Below, one piece after another: positions 55,050 through 62,158 of a stretch of 64,000 bases of DNA; the stretch's first letter is position 1; every line of letters begins with the position of its first letter. Under the pieces are notes generated by a model. The model was not told the origin of the DNA. It saw only the letters and a list, made by a program, of their open reading frames with translations, and ran no database searches. The position numbers and the translations under genes are program-made. Origin of the DNA: Gammaproteobacteria bacterium (GTDB taxonomy: Bacteria > Pseudomonadota > Gammaproteobacteria > Pseudomonadales > Azotimanducaceae); the NCBI GenBank assembly GCA_021773555.1, contig JAJFKA010000092.1:1-64000 (forward strand). Direction: 5' to 3'.

Positions 55050-57111
55050 CGGAAGGTTCTCTGAAATTCTGATTTTTAAAATTTGCATCACGGTTGATCA
55101 GTGACTCTGAATATCCTTTCAGTACAAGCTGGTTAAGTAACCTGCCCGTTTCCTTTTCATTACCAAGTCTCGAATGCGTCACAGCAGCATCATACACCGT
55201 ATTGATGTCTTCGTCGCCAACGACTGATAGTGCCTTATCCAGGTAACTGAGCGATGTCACATCCTCTCCAAGTGCTGCATAGTAAGTCGAAAGGCTCGAT
55301 AGCACTTCGCCATCACTAGGATTGATAAGCATCTGACGTTCAGCCATCTCGATGGCACGACGATAGGCAAGCTGATAGTCACCGCCGGAGAACAGCAGCG
55401 CCTCACCCATGTTGCCCCACATTCTGTGATCGTCGGGGGAGAGGTTTACTGCGGCCTGATAAGAGTCAAGTGCGCGACCATACTGATGGTTAAAGAAGTA
55501 AGCCGATCCCAGGTTTGCATAGGTCTCTGGCGTGGGTTCCTCAAGTAGCGACTGTTCCCAGTTGTCGATCGCAAGGTCAAATGCTTCCAGCAGGAAGTAG
55601 GCTGCACCAACATTGTTTAACGCCTTGGCTTTTTGCAGAACCAACTCGGCCTGGCTGCTGAAGTATTTTGCCGCCTTCTCATAGTCGCCTGTTGCAAAGT
55701 AGATGCTTGCGAGACTCTGGTAATTGGTCCAGTAATTGGGTTCGATGGCAATCGCTGTCAGCAGTAATTCCTCTGCTTCTCCATAGTTTTGTTGGCGTTG
55801 GTAGTTACGTGCCAGCCCGCGAAGGATTTCAGTCGAGTAGGGTGTTTGTGCGAGGGCTTCGTTGAAATGGTTTTGTGCGAGCTCATACTCACCAGCGGTC
55901 GAATACAGACGTCCCATCGCGCCGAGGACACTACTGTTGGCGGGACTCAGGGTTTTTGCCCTGTGACATTGCTTTTCTGCCTGTTCGAAGTTCGCAGGGG
56001 AGCGTGTTTCCCGATAGAGATTGATGTAAGTCTCACAAAGACCGGCACGCGCTTGCGCAAAACGGGGTGCGGTTTTAACCACCCTGGCGAAAATCTCGCG
56101 GGTGTCGTTCAGGGCTTCCAGCGTCTGGGGTTTTCGCGCCTCGGCTTTGCCGGTGAGGTACTGCAGGTAAGTGTTGGGATTGAGTTCGTCCCGCCCCTTC
56201 GGTTCCGAAATCGTGCGGTCGAAATGAGAGGCTACTTCACGTGCAACGACCGTGGCTGAGCGGGCAAGGTTGTCCTTGTGAACCGGGATCTGCTTTTCCC
56301 ACAAGGTGCTTGAATTGTTTGTGTCAATCAACTGCACAGCGAGGGTTTGTCCACTGCTCTGACTCGATGCTTCCAGGAGGCGTCCGGTCACAAGGTATCT
56401 GGAGTCGATTTTCAGGTCGCTGTTTGTGCTGTATTCTCGCGTCTGGTTATTCGAGGTGACGTAAACGTCTTCGATTTCTCGAAGGATGTCACTAACCTCA
56501 TAACTTAGTGAGTTGAGGATTTCATCGGGTCCCTCAAACGGCATGATTGTGATTGAAGCGTCCGGGATTCTGTTCTCGGTTGATGCTGACGAACTTTTCG
56601 TTGTGCTATTGAGTAACCAGTAGCCTGATGAGATGGCGACAAGCATGATACCGATTGTGATTAGCGCCCAATTGACCCTGCGCCTACCTGAGGGTAAGTT
56701 GATTGCGTCAAGGTTAACCGGGCCTCCAAGGATGTCGGCGATTGCCGCGATGACGCGGTTGAGTTCGGAATCATCAGGTCTGGTTGGCCAATCCACGAGA
56801 AAAGCGGATTGCTTGCGTCGAAAAACCAGGGGTACTCTTACTTCGTCGAGCAGTACCGGGATGAGAATGCCTCTGTCCATACCCTCATGAGCCTCAGCGA
56901 CAACCCAGTCGGACTTGACCGAAAATTTGCTCCAGAAGACCACGACGCACTCGGCCTCCTGGATCTCCTCGTCGATGCGGTTTTCAAAAGTATGTCCAGG
57001 TACGAGTGCGCGGTCCCACCAGACGCTCCATCCCTGATCGTTAAGCAGGGTGACGAATGGTTCAACCCGCGCACGATCCTCGCGTGCATAGCTGACAAAA
57101 ATGTTGGCCAT
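55042..57111 (-). CDS. TIR domain - FlgO/TolB-like - TPR membrane protein
   Basis: A 689-residue protein. The TIR domain (1-125) starts IFVSYAREDRARVEPFVTLL, continues GWSVWWDRALVPG and has the Glu-bearing helix SDWVVAEAHEGMDRG. A membrane helix lies near 150-167 (WALITIGIMLVAISSGYWLL). A FlgO/TolB-like domain (about 185-300) reads ITIMPFEG, LVTGRLLEA and LAVQLIDTNNSSTLWEK. TPR repeats fill the rest (300-660). TIR domains of bacteria can be NADases or protein-interaction modules; here the layout matches envelope-sensing adenylate-cyclase-like proteins with TIR in place of the cyclase. The coupled small secreted protein is downstream. Confidence 0.85.
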   Translation of the reverse strand: MANIFVSYAREDRARVEPFVTLLNDQGWSVWWDRALVPGHTFENRIDEEIQEAECVVVFWSKFSVKSDWVVAEAHEGMDRGILIPVLLDEVRVPLVFRRKQSAFLVDWPTRPDDSELNRVIAAIADILGGPVNLDAINLPSGRRRVNWALITIGIMLVAISSGYWLLNSTTKSSSASTENRIPDASITIMPFEGPDEILNSLSYEVSDILREIEDVYVTSNNQTREYSTNSDLKIDSRYLVTGRLLEASSQSSGQTLAVQLIDTNNSSTLWEKQIPVHKDNLARSATVVAREVASHFDRTISEPKGRDELNPNTYLQYLTGKAEARKPQTLEALNDTREIFARVVKTAPRFAQARAGLCETYINLYRETRSPANFEQAEKQCHRAKTLSPANSSVLGAMGRLYSTAGEYELAQNHFNEALAQTPYSTEILRGLARNYQRQQNYGEAEELLLTAIAIEPNYWTNYQSLASIYFATGDYEKAAKYFSSQAELVLQKAKALNNVGAAYFLLEAFDLAIDNWEQSLLEEPTPETYANLGSAYFFNHQYGRALDSYQAAVNLSPDDHRMWGNMGEALLFSGGDYQLAYRRAIEMAERQMLINPSDGEVLSSLSTYYAALGEDVTSLSYLDKALSVVGDEDINTVYDAAVTHSRLGNEKETGRLLNQLVLKGYSESLINRDANFKNQNFREPSDD

Positions 57112-57389
57112 GATGACTGCAGTCTAATGGTAGCGCGTTACTTTAACCTCCCTCGATGTTGCAATCAATTTGTCGATTAAATTTAATGGGTTAGGATAAT
57201 TTGTTAATGTCCATAATATTGCTCCTGAGCGTGATTTCACGAAACCGGTGTAAAGCAATCCGACTATTGCGCGTGTCGGCTTCCAATTTCGTGATGCATA
57301 CGGTCGCGAAATGCCCGGCAGGATGGCTCCTGGACGACCATCGCAAGATTGGCCTCATTGAATCAATGATTCTGACTCCTGAGGAGATT

Positions 57390-57411
57390 CCGTTAATAGT
57401 TGAATTAACGG
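57390..57411. promoter_or_regulatory. Inverted repeat, candidate operator
   Basis: CCGTTAAT (57390-57397) and ATTAACGG (57404-57411) are perfect 8-bp arms around a 6-base spacer. Size and symmetry fit a dimeric regulator-binding site. Confidence 0.4.
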
Positions 57412-57505
57412 TCTTCAATCGCCGGTGATCAACAACGGAAACTGTTGAATAACGCGTGCTACAGGCTATTGGGCGAGGTTAATGGCCAGCTGAAGGTCTT
57501 AGTGT

Positions 57506-57532
57506 TTTGATATTAATCCATTGAATATCAAA
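57506..57532. promoter_or_regulatory. Inverted repeat, candidate operator
   Basis: TTTGATATT (57506-57514) and AATATCAAA (57524-57532) are perfect 9-bp arms around a 9-base spacer. No T-run follows, so an operator is more likely than a terminator. Confidence 0.4.
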
Positions 57533-57768
57533 CAACTGCAGAGCATTAGTAAAGTGGATTCTATTTCCTGTTCGTCGCCACACGTCCGTGCTGAATATTG
57601 TTGTCAGCGGATGTTGTGCGTCGGTTAAACTCGAACTCGAAAGACCGTCGATTCAAGTCTCCGATAAAACGTCGAATAAATTGACACTTTTTCTTGAATA
57701 ATGATGGCCTATGGGTTTGAATAACTTCCCCGCAAGCGAAGCTGTTTCGCTGTATTACCGGTGACTGA

Positions 57769-59184
57769 GTGCGAGATCAAATGGGCAAAGATAAGTCCAC
57801 ACTGCTGATAGTTGAAGATGATGAAGGCTTACGCAAGCAGCTGAAATGGCATTTTAGCGAGGACGAATACCAGGTCGTACTCGCGAATGATTTCGAGTCT
57901 GCTATTGAAGCCTTGAGACTATACGAGCCTTCGGTAGTGATACAGGACCTTGGACTACCCCCTCACGAAGATGATGTCGTTGAAGGTTTCCGCACTATGC
58001 GTGAAATACTTCATCTGGCAAGAAATACCAAAGTCATTGTTGTTACCGGTACTCAGGATACCGAACATGCGCTGCGTGCAGTGTCCATGGGCGCTTACGA
58101 CTTTTATCCAAAGCCGATCGACACCCAGGTGCTGGACCTCATCGTTAATCGTGCTTTCCAGATGTTTGAACTGGAAATGCAAAATAAAGATTTGCTGCAA
58201 CAGGAGGCGTCTCCACTGACGGGATTGATTACCAGTCACCCGACAATGCTGAATATTTGTAACAAGCTTGAAAAAATTGCAGTCACAGATGTTACCTGCT
58301 CACTGCACGGTGAGAGCGGTACCGGTAAAGAAGTGCTCGCGCGTGCCATTCACGTCCTGAGCCCGAGAAACGATGAGCCATTCGTTGCCATCAATTGTGC
58401 GGCGATTCCCGATACCTTGATCGAGAGTGAATTATTCGGACATGAGAAAGGATCGTTCACAGGTGCGGGCCAGAAGAATATTGGTAAAATTGAATCCGCG
58501 GAAAAAGGCACCTTGTTTCTTGATGAATTAGGGGATATGCCGTTAGCTGCCCAGGCGAAGCTCCTGCGCTTTATCCAGGAGAGGGTTATCGAGCGAATTG
58601 GCGGCCGCGTCGAAATTCCGGTTGATGTACGTATTGTCTGTGCGACCAATAAAGATCTCGAAAAAATGGTCACCGAGGGCACGTTCCGGGAAGATCTCTA
58701 CTTCCGCATATCTGAAATGGTAGTACACATTCCGCCTTTACGAGATCGTGGTGAAGATAAGCTGTTGCTCGCTCGACACTTTCTTGATCAATTTGCCAAC
58801 GATTACGATCGCGACATTGTCAATTACGATGAGACAGCCATTGCTGCCATCGATGCCTACAAGTGGCCAGGCAATGTTCGAGAGTTGATCAGTAAAGTCA
58901 AAAACGCCGTGGTGATGGCGGACACCAAATTTATTACTGCCGTGGATCTGGGGCTTGAGGAAGTCGGTGAACTTGCCTTGAACCTGAAGCACGTTCGTGA
59001 AGCAGCCGAGCGAACAGCTATCCTGAAAGCATTAACTATTTCCGGTGGAAAGATAACGTCAGCTGCCAAACTGCTAGGCGTCACCAGGCCAACTTTGTAT
59101 GACCTCCTGAAACGTTATGGTATCCGTAACGAAGTGAAGGGAGATATCCAGAGTGTGGACAAAATGGCAGCGAATTCCGACTAG
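57769..59184 (+). CDS. prsR: PEP-CTERM-box response regulator, sigma-54 activator (PrsR)
   Basis: A 471-residue NtrC-type regulator. The REC domain starts LLIVEDDEGLRKQLKWHF, the signature of PrsR, with Asp60 in QDLGLPP. The AAA+ domain has GESGTGKE near residue 181 and a sigma-54 contact loop GSFTGA at 228-233 instead of the usual GAFTGA. The C-terminal HTH is AAKLLGVTRPTLYDLLKRYGI. In the PEP-CTERM/XrtA system PrsR with kinase PrsK controls exopolysaccharide and PEP-CTERM protein genes. PrsK is not visible in this window. GTG 57769 is used; ATG 57781 is an alternative. Confidence 0.93.
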   Translation: MRDQMGKDKSTLLIVEDDEGLRKQLKWHFSEDEYQVVLANDFESAIEALRLYEPSVVIQDLGLPPHEDDVVEGFRTMREILHLARNTKVIVVTGTQDTEHALRAVSMGAYDFYPKPIDTQVLDLIVNRAFQMFELEMQNKDLLQQEASPLTGLITSHPTMLNICNKLEKIAVTDVTCSLHGESGTGKEVLARAIHVLSPRNDEPFVAINCAAIPDTLIESELFGHEKGSFTGAGQKNIGKIESAEKGTLFLDELGDMPLAAQAKLLRFIQERVIERIGGRVEIPVDVRIVCATNKDLEKMVTEGTFREDLYFRISEMVVHIPPLRDRGEDKLLLARHFLDQFANDYDRDIVNYDETAIAAIDAYKWPGNVRELISKVKNAVVMADTKFITAVDLGLEEVGELALNLKHVREAAERTAILKALTISGGKITSAAKLLGVTRPTLYDLLKRYGIRNEVKGDIQSVDKMAANSD

Positions 59185-59279
59185 CTGGCTTCAATCGGAT
59201 TCAAACCAGCAAAGTTGTTCTGCGCATTAACTCCTTCGAGGATGATTCCTTTTACTGCTGAGCCTCGTGTTAAACCATG

Positions 59280-60539
59280 TTAATTATACAACCGGCACTG
59301 GTCTAACCTGGACTCGATGTCCTCGAGTATTTGATTGTAACGAGGATCGCCGACCCCGCCATAGTCACGCATAAACACGTCGTTAGCGAGCAGTTCCGGT
59401 AGATCGAGGAAGTCTGGAATGAAATCTTTTTCAGAGGGCCGGCCGGTCATAAAGTCCTGCATTTTCCTGGCTGAAGTGTCGTTCGATATCGCGTACTCGG
59501 CGACCCTGACTCCGGCCCGGTCGGCCCCAAGATCGGTAAAACTGAATCCACTGCCACCTTTAGCGTCGTCGAGTTCCTTGAATAAACCGACCGTATCGGC
59601 AATTCCACTTCCTCCGGTGAGTGTCAGAGCCGCGGAAGAAAGAAAGTGTTGGGCGAAATCATATCTGCCGGACAGCGTCAGGCGTTTGCTGACCTTTTTC
59701 CCGCTGGGTAGCTGCACACCCAGCATTCTGGCGATATCGACACCGCTGAAGTAAAACGAGAGCGCGAGGAGTGCCGCCCGGTTTTCCTCCACTGGATTGT
59801 TGCCTCTGGCTTGTGCCAGGAAAAATAAGGGGGTCAGGAACTCAGTCAATGAAACTTCGTTGGGCAGTGCGGGATTTGCAGCCACGGCAGAAATCTGTTT
59901 TGAGTACGCGAGCAGTCTGGCGCGCATCTCGTCGTCTATCGCCAGGTCACGGCCCCGGTCTTTTAGTCGATCGACGAGATCAGGTTCCCACTGATACACC
60001 ACCAGCATACGATCTTCAAGGATCTGCAATCCGTTGAGTGATTGCATGGCGGCGTTGTACTCGGGTACTCGCAACAATGCCTTGTTGGCATATCCTCGTA
60101 ACATCTCGGCCGCCCATCCGGGGATAGCCACGGTGCCAAGCGAGAGGGATTCGATGGCCAGTACATCGGACCATTGACTAAGCGAGAGTGAAAAATTGAA
60201 ATACTCACCGATCGGATTTTCCGGCAGTCGGAAAGTCAATTGTGTATAGGCTCGTCCCGGATGCAGTTCAACCGCGACGGCGCCGCCGCCCAACTGCGAC
60301 AATATGTAACCGGAGATCAGCGTGATTTCGGCTTCGTCGATCCACTGGGTCGCAATTTCACCGGGTGCAAGCCTTCTGGGGTCGTTCCGTTTCAGCAGCG
60401 ATTTAGCCCTGTCAATCTGCTCGGCATCATAAGCGATATCAGACATAACCAGCGGTTGCGACTCGATCATCAAAAAAGGCAGGGCGAAAAGACCGAGCAC
60501 TAGCGCAAACAAAATGAGATAGAACAGTTTTTTAAACAT
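59280..60539 (-). CDS. Uncharacterised membrane-anchored protein in the PEP-CTERM locus
   Basis: A 419-residue protein with an N-terminal signal anchor (LFYLILFALVLGLFALPFLMI). The rest is soluble and periplasmic, with LTFRLPENPIGEYFNFSLSLSQW and LTLSGRYDFAQHFLSSAALTLTGGSGIADT as distinctive segments. I recognise no domain or function. The gene is convergent with prsR and divergent from the sugar transferase gene, so it may be part of the polysaccharide locus by position only. Confidence 0.6.
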   Translation of the reverse strand: MFKKLFYLILFALVLGLFALPFLMIESQPLVMSDIAYDAEQIDRAKSLLKRNDPRRLAPGEIATQWIDEAEITLISGYILSQLGGGAVAVELHPGRAYTQLTFRLPENPIGEYFNFSLSLSQWSDVLAIESLSLGTVAIPGWAAEMLRGYANKALLRVPEYNAAMQSLNGLQILEDRMLVVYQWEPDLVDRLKDRGRDLAIDDEMRARLLAYSKQISAVAANPALPNEVSLTEFLTPLFFLAQARGNNPVEENRAALLALSFYFSGVDIARMLGVQLPSGKKVSKRLTLSGRYDFAQHFLSSAALTLTGGSGIADTVGLFKELDDAKGGSGFSFTDLGADRAGVRVAEYAISNDTSARKMQDFMTGRPSEKDFIPDFLDLPELLANDVFMRDYGGVGDPRYNQILEDIESRLDQCRLYN

Positions 60540-60701
60540 CTGCTGTAAACTAATAACTGTGCATGAAGATTAGCTTTTAGCGCGCCGGGCTACAACCCAG
60601 GCCAAAGCTGCGTCCAAAAAGAATGGTCGGGCTTGTGTCAGGGCAGTAGTGCCACTAACATCGGGCCTCGTAGAAAAACTGGTAAAAAGCCACCACACTT
60701 A

Positions 60702-62099
60702 ATGATTACAGATGAGACGAGAAAGCTAGCGAAACAATCCAGATCCGCCAAGGTGTGGATCCAGATGCTGCTGGATCATATTGTGGTGCAGAGTTTGCTG
60801 ATTGTTCATACCTACCTGCGCAATGATGAGTTTTCGGATGAGTATCGGATTCTGGCAATCATCACATTTCTGTTGATGACGATCATCTACAATACCGTGG
60901 GTGTCTATCGCCACGAGAGCGCCAAGAGTGACTACTTCTCGTCTGTGTTACAGGGGTGGGGTACGCTGGTACTGTTATTGGGCCTGTTTGGATTCGTCAC
61001 TAAAACGAGCGAAACCTTCTCCCGGGAGGTGATTTTGTCCTGGAGTGTCACCGGGCTGCTCGGCCAGCTGGTGGTGTACTACCTGACCCGCAAAGTGCTG
61101 ATTCGTGCCATGTCAGAGACGATCCCAACGCTGATTGTCGGTGGTGGGGAACTTGGTCGACATATCGCGAGCCATACCAACTCCAATCAGTGGATTCCGG
61201 ACCAGGTGATTGGCGTCATTGATGACGGGGAAGTGTTCGATGCAGGATGGGAGGAGCTTGGGATCCCCAGGCTTGGTGTCATTGCGGATATCCATCGGGT
61301 GGTCAAAGACTACGGTGTGCGCCGGGTTTACATCACCATGTCCCTGGAAAATGGCGATCTGATCAAGCCGCTGGCACTTGGGCTGATTGAGGAAAACGTT
61401 GACGTGATCTGGGCGCCGGATATATTTGGTGTGAGCCTGCTGAATCACTCGATTAAGGAAATTGCCGGTGTTCCGCTTATTTCATTGTCAGAAACGCCGT
61501 TACAAGGTGGCTCGGCGCTGGCTAAAACCGTCATGGACAAGATCCTGGCGATGGTCGCACTCGTGTTGACCGGACCGGTGATGATCATAACGGCACTGCT
61601 GGTCCTGGTGACCTCACCTGGCCCAATCCTGTTCAGGCAGAAACGCCATGGATGGGATGGCCGGATTGTTGAGGTATATAAATTCCGTAGCATGAAGGTC
61701 CATGAGGAACTCGATGGAGAAGTCCGGCAGGCGACCAGGGATGACGATCGTATAACGGCGGTGGGCAAATTTATCCGGCGCACAAGCATCGATGAACTGC
61801 CGCAATTGTTCAATGTGCTCTCCGGCTCCATGTCTCTGGTGGGTCCAAGACCACATGCACTTGCTCACAATGAGTTCTACAAGGGAAAAATTGGGGCTTA
61901 CATGCTGCGGCACAGAATTAAACCCGGATTGACGGGACTGGCCCAGGTAAACGGATTCAGGGGTGAAACCGATACGATCGACAAAATGCAAAGCAGGGTT
62001 AATTACGATCTTGCCTACATCAATAACTGGTCAATCTGGCTTGATATCGAGATATTGTTCAAAACCGTATTCGTGGTTTTTGGTAGAAATGTCTATTGA
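60702..62099 (+). CDS. PEP-CTERM/XrtA-associated undecaprenyl-phosphate sugar transferase (EpsB-like)
   Basis: A 465-residue polyprenol-phosphate hexose-1-phosphate transferase. ATG 60702 is preferred; GTG 60633 gives an unlikely 23-residue extension. Four N-terminal membrane segments and a nucleotide-binding-like segment (LIVGGGELGRHIASH) are followed by a fifth helix and the bacterial sugar-transferase domain: ILFRQKRHGWDGRIVEVYKFRSM, RRTSIDELPQLFNVLSGSMSLVGPRP and RHRIKPGLTGLAQVNGFRGET. It starts exopolysaccharide repeat synthesis on the lipid carrier. Length and order match the TIGR03013-type proteins. Confidence 0.92.
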   Translation: MITDETRKLAKQSRSAKVWIQMLLDHIVVQSLLIVHTYLRNDEFSDEYRILAIITFLLMTIIYNTVGVYRHESAKSDYFSSVLQGWGTLVLLLGLFGFVTKTSETFSREVILSWSVTGLLGQLVVYYLTRKVLIRAMSETIPTLIVGGGELGRHIASHTNSNQWIPDQVIGVIDDGEVFDAGWEELGIPRLGVIADIHRVVKDYGVRRVYITMSLENGDLIKPLALGLIEENVDVIWAPDIFGVSLLNHSIKEIAGVPLISLSETPLQGGSALAKTVMDKILAMVALVLTGPVMIITALLVLVTSPGPILFRQKRHGWDGRIVEVYKFRSMKVHEELDGEVRQATRDDDRITAVGKFIRRTSIDELPQLFNVLSGSMSLVGPRPHALAHNEFYKGKIGAYMLRHRIKPGLTGLAQVNGFRGETDTIDKMQSRVNYDLAYINNWSIWLDIEILFKTVFVVFGRNVY

Positions 62100-62158
62100 G
62101 AACAGACCCTATCATGCAATCCGCAACGCTCCGCTGTGCAATCTCCAGGTAGCTTTCT

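Larger units (their letters stand above)
57112..57768. other. 657-bp divergent intergenic region upstream of prsR
   Basis: The spacer between the TIR gene (minus) and prsR (plus) holds two clean inverted repeats at 57390-57411 and 57506-57532 and a smaller AGCGAA/TTCGCT pair at 57735-57751 just before the start. Short frames of 75 codons exist on both strands (57201-57428 plus; 57191-57418 minus), but neither has a ribosome-binding site or recognisable domain. No tRNA was found. Confidence 0.4.

Noticed and set aside
57201-57428. 75-codon frames on both strands in the prsR upstream spacer
   Set aside because: Both are weak, mutually exclusive, lack ribosome-binding sites and recognisable domains.
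57640-57675. tRNA-like T-arm sequence (CGATTCAAGTC)
   Set aside because: No matching anticodon or acceptor arms and no CCA end in the surrounding bases.
57700-57730. Sigma-54 promoter (TGGC...TTTGA) before prsR
   Set aside because: The GG-to-GC spacing would be 10 but the -12 element reads TG instead of GC; too weak to call.
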